Shown: piece by piece, positions 34,030 to 43,268 of the stretch
How the letters are laid out: each line of letters begins with the position of its first letter
Numbering within the stretch: position 1 is the stretch's first letter
Assembly: GCA_046291875.1 (NCBI GenBank)
Contig: JBKBSF010000004.1
Span: forward strand, 144,738 to 208,737
Length of the DNA stretch: 64,000 nt
Origin: SKVR01 sp046291875
Lineage (GTDB): Bacteria; Bacteroidota; Bacteroidia; Bacteroidales; UBA7960
Reading direction: 5' to 3'
The notes under the pieces: generated by a model
What the model was told of the DNA's origin: nothing
Seen by the model: only the letters and a program-made list of their open reading frames with translations
Databases searched by the model: none
Made by a program: the position numbers and the translations under genes

Positions 34030-34611
34030 TTAAGCACCCATGGGCATTACAACCTTGCCATAGTACTGGTTGAGCAGTTGGCCCATTCCGATATAGATGG
34101 CTATAGAACCGCATATTACACCCTCAATGCCTGCCAGGGTATGCAGCAATTGACTGCCGGTAATATTTGCCAGGGTGAGCAGGGCAAAAAGCACCACTAC
34201 CGAACCAAACAACCAACGCATAGCCGGAACCATTTTAAAGGTGGCAGCAAACAGGAATATTGTAAACATACCCCAGATACCCAGGTAGAAGGCCATGCTG
34301 GTGGCAGAAGGCTTTCCGATAAGGCCTGCCTCGGGTGCCAGCCAGATAAACACCAGACTGATCCAGAAAAAGCCATAAGAGGTAAAGGCGGTGGTTCCGA
34401 AAGTGTTATTCTTTTTGAACTCCATGATGCCCACTACGATCTGGGCCAAACCGCCATAGAAGATCCCCATGGCAACAATCATCATATCAAGAGGAAACAA
34501 ACCCGCATTGTGTATATTGAGCAATACGGTGGTGAGGCCGAAACCCGCCAGCCCCAGAGGCGCAGGGTTTGCATAAGTGTCTTTGATTTCCAGAACAGAA
34601 TTTTGGTTCAT
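34030..34611 (-). CDS. satP: GPR1/FUN34/YaaH-family acetate/succinate transporter
   Basis: A 193-residue inner-membrane protein with six helices. The start at 34611 is chosen because it gives 'NPAPLGLAGFGLTT' at residues 15-28, the family signature, close to the N-terminus; the longer frame adds a non-conserved stretch through the promoter. E. coli SatP takes up acetate and succinate as a hexameric channel. Here it would import or export acetate, the main fermentation acid. It is transcribed away from corA and ends at a bidirectional terminator. Confidence 0.9.
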   Translation of the reverse strand: MNQNSVLEIKDTYANPAPLGLAGFGLTTVLLNIHNAGLFPLDMMIVAMGIFYGGLAQIVVGIMEFKKNNTFGTTAFTSYGFFWISLVFIWLAPEAGLIGKPSATSMAFYLGIWGMFTIFLFAATFKMVPAMRWLFGSVVVLFALLTLANITGSQLLHTLAGIEGVICGSIAIYIGMGQLLNQYYGKVVMPMGA

Positions 34612-34644
34612 TAGTGTATGTATTAAGGTGTATAAATGAAGCGG

Positions 34645-34716
34645 CAAAAGTAGCTGAAAAAAACATCCAAAAATCCGTAAAAACACTGTCTATTGAGATA
34701 ATTCAAGTAAATTTGG
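34645..34716. promoter_or_regulatory. Divergent -7 elements for satP-like gene and corA
   Basis: On the minus strand TACTTTTG (34645-34652) faces the satP-like gene; on the plus strand TAAATTTG (34709-34716) faces corA. Both match TAnnTTTG exactly; the -33 parts are weak. Confidence 0.5.
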
Positions 34717-34774
34717 ACAGAAGCCACACAAGGCAAAACCAAACCGATCCATCCTGCTACTAAATTGTTGTCTT

Positions 34775-35827
34775 ATGAGCAGAACACACACCAAAACAGG
34801 AATGTCGCCAGGCAGCCTTGTATTTGTGGGAAACAAGAAAACCGATAAAACACATATCCACGTTATCGACTTCAAACCAGACGAGGTAAAGGAGTTCAAG
34901 ACACACACACCTGAGGTTGTTTTCCCTCTCAAGGACACATCTTCCATCAGCTGGATTGATGTAAAAGGGATACATGACTCTGAAATGGTATCTTCGCTGG
35001 GAACCCACTTCCAGATCCACCCTCTTATCCTGGAAGACATCATGAATACAGGCCAAAGACCCAAAACTGAGCTTTTCGATGATTACATTTACGTCGTAAT
35101 GAAGATTCTAACCTGGAACCCCAGGCGAAAGATCATTGAGAGCGAGCAGATCAGCCTGATTGTGGGGTCGCAGTATGTGCTGACCTTTCAGGAAAGACCC
35201 GAGGATATTTTTGATCCCTTGCGCCAGCGCATACGCCAGGGCAAGGGGCGTATCAGGGGTATGGCATCAGACTATCTGGCCTATGCCATTCTTGACATAA
35301 CCCTCGATAACTATTTCCAGGTACTGGAGTCCATGGGCGAGCATATGGAGATCCTTGAAGAAAAGCTCCTGAAAAACCCCGACAAGAATGTACTTCGCGA
35401 AATATATCTGCTTAAACGCGAAAATCTGATTCTACGAAAGGCTGTCTGGCCATTACGCGAAATCAATGCTCAGCTTGAGCGATCCGAAACCTCCCTGATC
35501 AGAAAAAAAACACGCCCCTTTCTTCGAGACCTCTACGATCATACCGTTCACATCATCGATACGGTGGAAACCTACCGCGAAATGACTGCCGGCTTGCTGG
35601 AGTTGTATCTTTCTACCACCAGCCACAAAACCAATGAGGTAATGAAAGTACTTACCGTAATTGCCACCATCTTTATACCTCTTACATTTATAGTGGGTGT
35701 ATACGGCATGAACTTTCATTTTATGCCCGAACTCCAATGGCCATGGGCGTATTTTGCCCTCTGGGGAATAATGCTGCTCATTGCCCTGGGTATGCTATTT
35801 CATTTCAGAAAGAAAAAATGGATATGA
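34775..35827 (+). CDS. corA: CorA-type magnesium/cobalt transporter
   Basis: A 350-residue protein with a large N-terminal cytoplasmic alpha/beta domain, a long stalk helix and two C-terminal membrane helices. The pore signature 'YGMNF' is at 310-314, followed by 'MPEL', as in CorA of thermophiles and Bacteroidota. It forms a pentameric channel for Mg2+ (and Co2+/Ni2+). Length is normal. The gene has its own promoter and is followed by the antiporter gene after 96 bases, so the two cation genes could be co-expressed. Confidence 0.95.
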   Translation: MSRTHTKTGMSPGSLVFVGNKKTDKTHIHVIDFKPDEVKEFKTHTPEVVFPLKDTSSISWIDVKGIHDSEMVSSLGTHFQIHPLILEDIMNTGQRPKTELFDDYIYVVMKILTWNPRRKIIESEQISLIVGSQYVLTFQERPEDIFDPLRQRIRQGKGRIRGMASDYLAYAILDITLDNYFQVLESMGEHMEILEEKLLKNPDKNVLREIYLLKRENLILRKAVWPLREINAQLERSETSLIRKKTRPFLRDLYDHTVHIIDTVETYREMTAGLLELYLSTTSHKTNEVMKVLTVIATIFIPLTFIVGVYGMNFHFMPELQWPWAYFALWGIMLLIALGMLFHFRKKKWI

Positions 35828-35923
35828 CCTGTATTGTCCACTGACCAGCAAATGCAACGAAAAAGCACAATCCATGCTTCCTAAAAATCATAACCCCTAC
35901 AACAAAACCTCATCTCTTTTTTC

Positions 35924-36877
35924 ATGATAGAAATACTTTTGCTTTTCGCAGGCTTCATCTTACTGATCTATGGAGCAGGTTTACTTGTAGACAGTGCCTC
36001 CGCACTGGCCAAAAGCCTCAACATCCCTAATATCGTAATAGGTCTTACCATTGTGGCATTTGGAACATCAGCTCCTGAACTTATCGTGAATGTGTTTGCA
36101 GCCATACAGCAAAGCTCAGCTATAGCTCTGGGCAATGTGGCCGGAAGCAATATATTCAACATCCTGGCCATTCTGGGAATTTCGGCCCTGGTATACCCCA
36201 TGGTTGTAAAGAGCAATACCACCTGGATAGAGATTCCCCTGGCTTTGCTTGCAGCGATTGTAATGTTTGTTATGGCAGCTGATGCCTGGCTCGATCCCGG
36301 GGCTCCTTCTTTGGTTAGCAGGGCTGATGGCATTGTACTTTTGTTGTTTTTTGCCATCTTCCTGGCTTACAATATTCAGCTGGCCCGAAAAGGCGATCAG
36401 TCGGAAGAGCTGAATATTAAATCTATGAGCCGGACCAAATCGGTGCTTCTCATCATGGCGGGCTTGGCAATGCTGGTGGGCGGTGGCCGGCTGATCGTAA
36501 CCTCTGCAACTGAACTTGCCATCTCGCTGGGTTTATCTGAGCGGGTCATTGCCCTCACCATAATCTCTGCAGGAACCTCTTTGCCCGAACTGGCCACATC
36601 GGTAGTGGCGGCATTTAAGAAAAATACCGACATTGCCATTGGCAACATTGTGGGGTCGAATATCTTTAACGTTTTCCTGATTTTAGGCACCACTGCAGTA
36701 ATCAGACCGGTAACCATAGCTCCGGGAGCAGGACTCGACCTTACCCTGCATGTATTGGCAAGCTTGCTGCTACTGGCTTTTGTATTCAGAGGAAAAGGGA
36801 GGCGCATTGACAGAGCAGAGGGGGCTGTCTTCGTTTTGCTCTATGTGTCATACCTGGTATACCTTGTCGCATTCTAA
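35924..36877 (+). CDS. Calcium/sodium antiporter (CaCA family, YrbG-like)
   Basis: A 317-residue membrane protein with ten helices in two inverted repeats. Repeat 1 holds 'GTSAPELIVNV' and 'GNVAGSNIFNI', repeat 2 holds 'GTSLPELATSV' and 'GNIVGSNIFNV': the paired alpha-repeats of Na+/Ca2+ exchangers with the acidic cation ligands (Glu) in place. It should export Ca2+ against Na+ or H+. Length is normal. It lies downstream of corA on the same strand and converges on the acyl-CoA dehydrogenase gene. Confidence 0.93.
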   Translation: MIEILLLFAGFILLIYGAGLLVDSASALAKSLNIPNIVIGLTIVAFGTSAPELIVNVFAAIQQSSAIALGNVAGSNIFNILAILGISALVYPMVVKSNTTWIEIPLALLAAIVMFVMAADAWLDPGAPSLVSRADGIVLLLFFAIFLAYNIQLARKGDQSEELNIKSMSRTKSVLLIMAGLAMLVGGGRLIVTSATELAISLGLSERVIALTIISAGTSLPELATSVVAAFKKNTDIAIGNIVGSNIFNVFLILGTTAVIRPVTIAPGAGLDLTLHVLASLLLLAFVFRGKGRRIDRAEGAVFVLLYVSYLVYLVAF

Positions 36878-37017
36878 AGGCTGCAACCTCCAAGTCTCCC
36901 GAAAAAAAAGAAAGAGGCTGCCTCAACACCGCAGGTGCCGGTTGCTGAACTGCTTTTTCAAGCACGTTCACCAGCAGGGAATTGAAAGCGACCTCTCTCC
37001 TATAGCGTGTATGGGCT

Positions 37018-38157
37018 TTAACTGATCAGCGACCGGGAGATTACAATTTTCTGGATTTCGGACGTGCCTTCATAGATCTGGGTGAGTTTGGCCTCACGCA
37101 TCAGCCTCTCCACATGGTATTCTTTAACATAGCCATAGCCACCGTGTATCTGCACCGCTTCGGTCGTAACCTCCATGGCAATATCGGCGCAATACTGCTT
37201 TGCCATAGCACTTATGGTGCCATAGGGTTGCTTCTGGTCTTTCAGCCATGCTGCCTTCAGGCAGAGATTGCGGGCATTTTCGATTTTCACCGCCATATCG
37301 GCAAGTTTGAAGGCGATAGCCTGGTGCTGGAAGATCTCTTTGCCAAAGGCCTTTCTTTCCTGGGCATACCTGAGCGACCTTTCGAAAGCCCCGGAAGCAA
37401 TACCCAAGGCCTGTGCAGCAATACCAATGCGACCGCCATCAAGGGTTTTCATGGCAAACTTAAACCCAAAACCATCCTCCCCAATACGATTTTCTTTGGG
37501 CACCTTCACATCGTTAAACATTACCGAATGGGTGTCGGAGGCCCGCATTCCCATTTTGTCTTCGTGGGGCCCAAGTGTAATGCCGGGAGTGTCCTTATCT
37601 ACGATCAGGGCATTGATCCCTTTGTGCCCTTTTTCGGGATCAGCCTGTACCATCACCAGGTAGGTGGAAGCACAATTGGCATTGGTGATCCAGTTTTTGG
37701 TTCCGTTTACCAGGTAATGATCGCCTTTATCCACAGCCGTAGTCCTTTGCCGGGTAGCATCTGACCCTGCTTCAGGTTCAGAGAGCAGGAATGCTCCGAT
37801 TTTTTCTCCTGTGGCCAGGGGCACCAGGTACTTTTGCTTCTGCTCTTCGTTGCCGTAGGTTTCCAGACCCCAGTTTACCAGCGAGTTGCATACCGACATG
37901 AGCACCGACATGGATGCATCAACCTTAGAGATCTCCTCCATGGCAAGCACATAAGAGATGGTATCCATTCCTCCGCCACCGTAGCGCGGGTCGGTCATCA
38001 TGCCCAGGAAGCCCAGCTCAGCCATTTTCTTCACCCTGTCGGCGGCAAAGGTTGCGTGGGTATCGCGTTCTATGACATCGTGCAGCAGCTCTCTTTCCGC
38101 AAAATCTTTGGCGGCCTGCTGAATCATCAATTGTTCTTCAGTAAATTCGAAATTCAT
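37018..38157 (-). CDS. Short-chain acyl-CoA dehydrogenase (butyryl-CoA dehydrogenase type)
   Basis: A 379-residue flavoprotein, the usual length. 'AFLLSEPEAGSDA' near 125 and 'YLVNGTKNWITNA' near 150 are the acyl-CoA/FAD contact motifs; 'IQIHGGYGYVKEY' and 'YEGTSEIQK' near 365 hold the catalytic-base region with Glu. It interconverts butyryl-CoA (or a branched acyl-CoA) and crotonyl-CoA-type products. It is the last gene of the leftward operon that begins with butyrate kinase. No etfAB genes are adjacent, so its electron carrier must be encoded elsewhere. Confidence 0.93.
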   Translation of the reverse strand: MNFEFTEEQLMIQQAAKDFAERELLHDVIERDTHATFAADRVKKMAELGFLGMMTDPRYGGGGMDTISYVLAMEEISKVDASMSVLMSVCNSLVNWGLETYGNEEQKQKYLVPLATGEKIGAFLLSEPEAGSDATRQRTTAVDKGDHYLVNGTKNWITNANCASTYLVMVQADPEKGHKGINALIVDKDTPGITLGPHEDKMGMRASDTHSVMFNDVKVPKENRIGEDGFGFKFAMKTLDGGRIGIAAQALGIASGAFERSLRYAQERKAFGKEIFQHQAIAFKLADMAVKIENARNLCLKAAWLKDQKQPYGTISAMAKQYCADIAMEVTTEAVQIHGGYGYVKEYHVERLMREAKLTQIYEGTSEIQKIVISRSLIS

Positions 38158-38211
38158 TTTGCTATTGATTTGTGTGTAATGATTTGGTTTTGATTCAAGG
38201 GTTGCTTGCTT

Positions 38212-39000
38212 TCAATGGCATTGCAGTATCTCACCAAAGCAGGCTATTGATTGTATCACAGTAGCTTGTTTTTCGCGGTGAGGAATATGTCCGCAATCTT
38301 CCAGCAGCAAAACATTTACATCGGCAGCTATGTGCTGCATTTTCAATCCGAGCTGGTGTATGCTGCCATAGACATCCTTTTTTCCCTGGATAGCCAGCAC
38401 CGGACAACGGATCTGACTGAGTTCGGTAAGGATATTCCATTGCTCTCCCTGGGGGGAAAGCAAGAACCCACTCCAGCCGTAAAAAAGATCATCTGTTTTG
38501 GCACCATGGTAGCGCACGAGTTGCTTTTTGAGCATGCCCTCCTGGTAGGCTTTCACTGTATTTTGTATCCCCTCTCGGGTGATGGGTTCGTTTACAACAT
38601 GATCGGCTTCTGAAACTACTGCCAGCACCCGTTGGGGGAATTTTGCTGCAAAGAGCAGTGCAATGGTGCCCCCATCGCTGTGTCCCACAAGGATCAGCTT
38701 TTGGGTTATACCAAGACAGTGCAGCAGAGCGGGCAGCACCTCAAAGGCCTCTCTATGCAAATAATCGCTTGCAAAGGGTTGGTCCCATGCATCGGAGCGC
38801 CCATAGCGAAGGCGATCGTAGAGCAGTGCCGGCAGCCCGAGTCTTTCTGCCAGTTTTTGCGGAAAATCCTTCCACTGCTCTACGCATCCCAATCCTTCGT
38901 GCAGAAATACCAGCACAGGAAGATCAGGTTGCAACAGATCAGGTTGCAACAGTTTGTAGTACATTTTTCTTCCGTTTATGCCGGCAAAACCTTCCTGCAT
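38212..39000 (-). CDS. Alpha/beta-fold hydrolase
   Basis: A 262-residue soluble protein of the alpha/beta hydrolase fold. The oxyanion region 'LVFLHEGLGCVEQW' is near 30, the nucleophile elbow 'GHSDGGT' near 105 with Ser, an acid in 'AIQGKKDVYGS' near 215, and the His in 'LEDCGHIPHRE' near 240, so the triad is complete. Sitting between the thiolase and acyl-CoA dehydrogenase genes (2 bases after the former), it may be a thioesterase or a hydrolase of a cyclic intermediate in the pathway; the substrate is unknown. No signal peptide. Confidence 0.85.
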   Translation of the reverse strand: MQEGFAGINGRKMYYKLLQPDLLQPDLPVLVFLHEGLGCVEQWKDFPQKLAERLGLPALLYDRLRYGRSDAWDQPFASDYLHREAFEVLPALLHCLGITQKLILVGHSDGGTIALLFAAKFPQRVLAVVSEADHVVNEPITREGIQNTVKAYQEGMLKKQLVRYHGAKTDDLFYGWSGFLLSPQGEQWNILTELSQIRCPVLAIQGKKDVYGSIHQLGLKMQHIAADVNVLLLEDCGHIPHREKQATVIQSIACFGEILQCH

Positions 39001-39002
39001 AA

Positions 39003-40247
39003 TTAGCTGGTTTTCTTGTAAACAATTGAGATCACCGTAATGTCATCGCCCCCCATATTGATGGTAAGGCCATAAGGTCTGTCGGCAGGGATATTGATCT
39101 GAGCCTGATCGGCTTTCCCGGTAAGCTGCTCCCAGATGGTAACGGCCTGGTGCACTCCTGTGGCACCGGTGGGATGCCCCCAACCAATAAGACCTCCGGT
39201 GGTGTTGAAGGGTATAACACCCTGGCGGGAGGTATTTCCTTCCAGCACAAAGTCGGCTCCTTTGCCATAATCGGCAAGCCCCATTGCTTCCACAGCCATA
39301 ATGCCGGCAATGGTAAAGCAATCGTGGCACTCTACGGTGGCCACTTGTTCTTTGCTTATACCTGCCATTGCCATAGCTTTAGCGATGGCGGCCTGTGTGG
39401 TAAGCAGGCGGGTAGGATCGGCCGGGGGCCGGGTAATATCCTCCTCGGCATGGCCAAACCCATTGATCTCCACAGCATCGGCAGGATCAATACCGCATCG
39501 GCGCAATCCCTCTTCCGAAAGCACGGCAATGGCACTGGCACCATCTGACACTTTAGAACAATCAAAAAAATTGAGAGAGTCGACAAATCCTTTGGGGTTG
39601 GGTTTGTTCATTCCGCAGGCAATCAAATCGCCGGTAGTGTTTTGGTATTCCTGGGCAGTGGGGCACAAGCGTGCATTCTCTATGGCATTCTGGTACCAGC
39701 GAGCCATGGCGGCCCTGGGTTTCTCGGGGCCAAATTTCTCGTTGTAGGCTTTGGCCCTGTCGCTGAATTTTCCGGGAAAGAAATAGGCATGCCCGTCCTT
39801 TCTTTGCTTGGCCCATCCGGCTGCAGCAAGAATATCTGCGCCATAAACCGCTTTTACAGAGTTTTGTACTTCCACCCCCAATACCATAACCACCTCGGCG
39901 GTTTCGGCAAGTACCGACCTGATACCGGTGATCAGAGCCAGGGCACCAGTGCCACAGGCTGCCTCTACCCTTGTGGAGGGCTTGTAGCGCAACCCTTCAT
40001 CAATAAAGGGAGCAAACCCTGCCAGGTGGGCCTGATCGTTGAAGCGCGCTGCAATGAAGTTGCCGATGACCGTTTCATCCACATTTGCAGCCCCTCCGAT
40101 TTGTTTCAATACTCCCTGACCAGCCTCACGGATGTAATCCTCCAGATCCGGACGAGGTTTCTTGGGGTGAAATTCTTTTCTGCCGGTACCCATGGAAATG
40201 GTGTTATAACCAGCTGCCATATATATTTTTCTTCTAAGTTTTGTCAT
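39003..40247 (-). CDS. Thiolase-family protein (acetyl-CoA acetyltransferase)
   Basis: A 414-residue thiolase. The acyl-accepting Cys is in 'EAACGTGALAL' near 98, the His in 'VECHDCFTIAG' near 305 and the C-terminal 'GHPTGATGVHQ' near 360. The lack of a second Cys in the classical C-terminal CxG motif and the overall pattern place it in the SCP-x/thiolase-like lipid group rather than with classical AtoB. It would join or split acyl-CoAs such as acetoacetyl-CoA. The start at 40247 is supported by GGGAGG 8-13 bases upstream, rare in this genome. Spacing to both neighbours is under 16 bases. Confidence 0.9.
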   Translation of the reverse strand: MTKLRRKIYMAAGYNTISMGTGRKEFHPKKPRPDLEDYIREAGQGVLKQIGGAANVDETVIGNFIAARFNDQAHLAGFAPFIDEGLRYKPSTRVEAACGTGALALITGIRSVLAETAEVVMVLGVEVQNSVKAVYGADILAAAGWAKQRKDGHAYFFPGKFSDRAKAYNEKFGPEKPRAAMARWYQNAIENARLCPTAQEYQNTTGDLIACGMNKPNPKGFVDSLNFFDCSKVSDGASAIAVLSEEGLRRCGIDPADAVEINGFGHAEEDITRPPADPTRLLTTQAAIAKAMAMAGISKEQVATVECHDCFTIAGIMAVEAMGLADYGKGADFVLEGNTSRQGVIPFNTTGGLIGWGHPTGATGVHQAVTIWEQLTGKADQAQINIPADRPYGLTINMGGDDITVISIVYKKTS

Positions 40248-40261
40248 GTTGGTTCCTCCCT

Positions 40262-41596
40262 TTATACAAAATCATTAATGGGCCCGTAGGCATGGAAAAA
40301 GCCTGTGAGCAATACAGTGTTTACATCTTCGTTGCTGAAGGCTACTTTGTCTTGCACCAGCTTAAGCCCAATGTTGCGCGAGTTGCGGGCATACTCCACA
40401 GCCAGTTGACCTCCCAGGGTCTGCAGGTTTTTCAGATCAGCAAAATACCCTTTCAGGTATTCCTCTTTTCGGGCATCTCCCACAACGGCTTTCCACGGCT
40501 TCAATGCCTTAGGATCTTCGCCCAGCATGGGTTGGCACCGTTGTGCTATGGCTTCCATATCTTCGTAGCTTTGGGTGGATGGGTTGTAAATACCCGTTGG
40601 TCTGCCCTTTTCGTATCGCAGAAAGCCATTTTTCTGTGAGCCATCATAATTCTGACCTCCCAGTACTCCCTGTTCGATCATTTTATCCAGCAGGGCACTG
40701 TGCAGGTCCTCGTCCTTTAGCCAGGGGTTCATTACGCTCATGATGTATGAACAAACATCCACACCCACATAATCTATCAGTTGAAATATACCCATGGGAC
40801 GTATCAGGTAATCCTGACTTACCTTGTTTATCATATAGAGAGCTTCGGTAAAAGTAAGATGGGCTGCAAGTTTCTCAGCCTGCTGTATGCCATAGAGTGC
40901 ATCTCTCATGAAATGGCCATTGCCGATGAATCCGGCAAAATCGGCAGAAGGAACAGTGGTTTTGCGCAGGTTCCGGGCCAGGGTACGGGCAAATTCATCC
41001 AACTCAGGCAAGGTTTGAGGAGTTTTGATAATCTCAACCAGTTTTTGCACCGCAGGAGGATTATAGAAATGCATACCCAGCACACGGCCTCCAAGCTCTG
41101 CTTTCTCGTCGAGCAGGTGAATAGGAATGGAGGAGGTATTGGTGAAAAACCATGGTTTGGTGTAACTGTTTTGATCGATCTGGCGGAAGATCTTCACCTT
41201 GAGCCTTGGGTCCTCTTTAATAGCCTCAAAAACAATGTTTGAGTTGTAGGCGGCTTCCAGCACGTGCGAAGGCCTTACCATAAACAACACATCCTGCACG
41301 TATTGATTGATGATGTGTTCGTTTTGCACCAGGTCTTTGCGGTGTGCATACCATTGGCGCAGAGCCACAATTTTTTTTTCTGCAGCTTTGTGCACCTGGG
41401 CCCTGAGATAGTGCATAAGCCCCGACAAAGCTTCGCTGGAAGTGTCAATGGCATAGAGCACAAAGTGCCTGTCGCGGTTTTCGGGCTGCAGGCTCAGGTC
41501 GGTCATCTCCATGGCAGTGAGCAGCAGTATACCGCTCCCCATTTTACCTGCAGCGCCCAGCACGCTTACTTTTTGAATTTTCTCTGTGTATTGCAT
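40262..41596 (-). CDS. 3-Hydroxyacyl-CoA dehydrogenase family protein
   Basis: A 444-residue protein, longer than single-domain Hbd (about 280). The NAD loop is 'VSVLGAAGKMGSGI' near 10-23, with GxxGxxG altered to GAAGKMG. 'NIVFEAIKEDPRLKVKIF' and 'TNTSSIPIHLL' are the dehydrogenase middle motifs, and 'MHFYNPPAVQKLVEI' holds the catalytic His near 175-180. The C-terminal half contains the usual 3HCDH C-domain ('RPMGIFQLIDYVGVDV') plus an extra region. It would oxidise 3-hydroxyacyl-CoA with NAD+. It follows butyrate kinase by 119 bases and precedes thiolase by 14 bases. Confidence 0.88.
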   Translation of the reverse strand: MQYTEKIQKVSVLGAAGKMGSGILLLTAMEMTDLSLQPENRDRHFVLYAIDTSSEALSGLMHYLRAQVHKAAEKKIVALRQWYAHRKDLVQNEHIINQYVQDVLFMVRPSHVLEAAYNSNIVFEAIKEDPRLKVKIFRQIDQNSYTKPWFFTNTSSIPIHLLDEKAELGGRVLGMHFYNPPAVQKLVEIIKTPQTLPELDEFARTLARNLRKTTVPSADFAGFIGNGHFMRDALYGIQQAEKLAAHLTFTEALYMINKVSQDYLIRPMGIFQLIDYVGVDVCSYIMSVMNPWLKDEDLHSALLDKMIEQGVLGGQNYDGSQKNGFLRYEKGRPTGIYNPSTQSYEDMEAIAQRCQPMLGEDPKALKPWKAVVGDARKEEYLKGYFADLKNLQTLGGQLAVEYARNSRNIGLKLVQDKVAFSNEDVNTVLLTGFFHAYGPINDFV

Positions 41597-41715
41597 CGAT
41601 AAGAGTTTTGATGTGTTTTTTGATTAAGAGTGATATATTCTGACTTTTACCTGCCAAAGCTTGCCGAACCGTCTTAAAGATCAGCATGCATAAAAGCCAT
41701 CGGCAGGGAAATACT

Positions 41716-42789
41716 TTATTCGAACACTTTAAGCTGCAATTCTCCCGTATGAACCATCCAGGCGTTGAGGGCCATTGCTTTCATCTCTCCTTCGCCCGGA
41801 TACACTTTTACCGGGCCCAGATGCTGCACCCTTTGCACGATATCGTTTACCAGCATATCGCTGAAGGCAAGCCCTCCGGTGAGCAGGATACCGTCGATCT
41901 GTCCTCTGAGTACGGTCGACAGAGCCCCAATTTCCTTGGCTACCTGGTAAGCCATGGCAAGGTACACTGTTTTAGCCTTCTCATCACTTTGTTGGATACG
42001 TTTTTCTATGGCCAGGGCATCGCTGGTGCCCAGATAGGCCATCAATCCTCCTTTTCCTTTGATCCGCTCTCTGATCTGGGCATGGGTAAGGGTGCCCGAA
42101 AAGCAAAGATCTACCAGCTGACCGGCAGGCAAGCCTCCGCTTCTTTCGGGTGAAAAGGGGCCATCGCCATCCAGCCCGTTGTTTACATCTATGATTCGCC
42201 CATTGGAGTGTGCACCCACCGAAATACCTCCTCCCATATGGGCCACGATTACTTTCACCTGCTGGTAGGTGGTTTTTTGTTCGGCTGCAAATTGCCGTGC
42301 AATGGCTTTCTGGTTGAGTGCATGAAGCAGGCTGCGCCGCTCCAGTCCGGGCATTCCTGAGATGCGCGCCATTTCTTCCATTTCATCTACACAGGTAGGA
42401 TCCACAATCATGGCAATGACCTGAGGGCCAATTTCGCGGGCAAACTCCCAGGCCAGTATCCCTCCCAGATTCGACTCATGCTCGCCCATGGGGTGTTGCA
42501 TATCCTGCACAAATTTCTCATTTACCCTGTAGGCTCCGCCCTCCATGGGTTTGAGCAAACCCCCTCGCCCTACAATGATATTGAGATCGGCAATGGAAAT
42601 TTCGGCCTGCTCCAGCACCTGACGCACTTTGTCTTTGCGAAAGGAAAGCTGATCCATAATACTTGGAAAACCCGCCAGAGTCTCCTGGGGGTGCTTCACA
42701 TTGAGAAGAAGGATCTCTTTACGATTTTGGTAAACAGCGATTTTGGTTGAGGTAGATCCGGGGTTAATCACCAGGATATTTACATCCAT
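41716..42789 (-). CDS. buk: Butyrate kinase
   Basis: A 357-residue ASKHA-fold kinase forming ATP and butyrate from butyryl-phosphate (isobutyrate is also used by many). The start at 42789 puts the phosphate-binding motif 'NPGSTSTK' at residues 9-16, as in known Buk. 'VIVAHMGGGISVGAH' near 210 and 'DGILLTGGLA' near 300 are the other family blocks, so the enzyme should be active. It heads the leftward operon with 3-hydroxyacyl-CoA dehydrogenase, thiolase, hydrolase and acyl-CoA dehydrogenase. No phosphotransbutyrylase gene is visible. Two overlapping palindromes lie 31-47 bases upstream of the start. Confidence 0.93.
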   Translation of the reverse strand: MDVNILVINPGSTSTKIAVYQNRKEILLLNVKHPQETLAGFPSIMDQLSFRKDKVRQVLEQAEISIADLNIIVGRGGLLKPMEGGAYRVNEKFVQDMQHPMGEHESNLGGILAWEFAREIGPQVIAMIVDPTCVDEMEEMARISGMPGLERRSLLHALNQKAIARQFAAEQKTTYQQVKVIVAHMGGGISVGAHSNGRIIDVNNGLDGDGPFSPERSGGLPAGQLVDLCFSGTLTHAQIRERIKGKGGLMAYLGTSDALAIEKRIQQSDEKAKTVYLAMAYQVAKEIGALSTVLRGQIDGILLTGGLAFSDMLVNDIVQRVQHLGPVKVYPGEGEMKAMALNAWMVHTGELQLKVFE

Positions 42790-43268
42790 AAAAATGTGTG
42801 TTTTGACAGGGTGAAAGACTGAAGTCACTTCAAGTGTTGAATTTAAAAAAAAATCGCTGACCCCGCAAAACATTTTCAGCCGAAGTCTGATTTTTTTGGT
42901 TTTTTACAGAATTTATCATGCCATTGACACTTACATAAACACCTGGGCAAACCAGTACAAACCCCAAAAAACGCACAACCATCTGCACCATCGAGGAAAA
43001 AGGATATGATTACCCCGGTGATGTGTATAAACAGATTGTTTTCCAAACACATCTGTTCCTGTAGGGGCTCAGCCAAAAAATGTTTTGCGGTAAAAAACGG
43101 CGGAAAACCGCCATGGGAGGAGCCTGCGCACACATTACCCGGTACGGGGGGATTCCGGAAAACCTAAAAAGGTTGTGTTTTTACAGAAAAAAATATCTAA
43201 CTTAGATAGCAAACACACCCTTATCCTCAAGAAATCAGTTGCTAACAACACTATCAACACTCTTGTTT
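42790..43268. promoter_or_regulatory. Divergent control region between buk and icmF
   Basis: A 479-base gap without a convincing gene. Near buk are the overlapping palindromes TGAAGTcACTTCA (42820-42832) and CACTTcAAGTG (42826-42836). In the middle are hairpins CAGAT...ATCTG (43032-43055) and GGCGG-AAAA-CCGCC (43099-43112). A weak TAACTTAG (43198-43205) could serve icmF. I looked for a cobalamin riboswitch, because icmF needs B12, and found no B12 box. Confidence 0.5.

Noticed and set aside
36878..37017. 91-residue plus-strand frame across the end of the antiporter gene
   Set aside because: Overlaps the antiporter in another frame and runs into the convergent gene; no motif.
42876..43133. 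85-residue minus-strand frame in the buk-icmF gap
   Set aside because: Low-complexity translation crossing two hairpins, no start context and no motif.
42790..43268. Cobalamin riboswitch before icmF
   Set aside because: I looked for the B12 box and the conserved core on both strands and did not find them.
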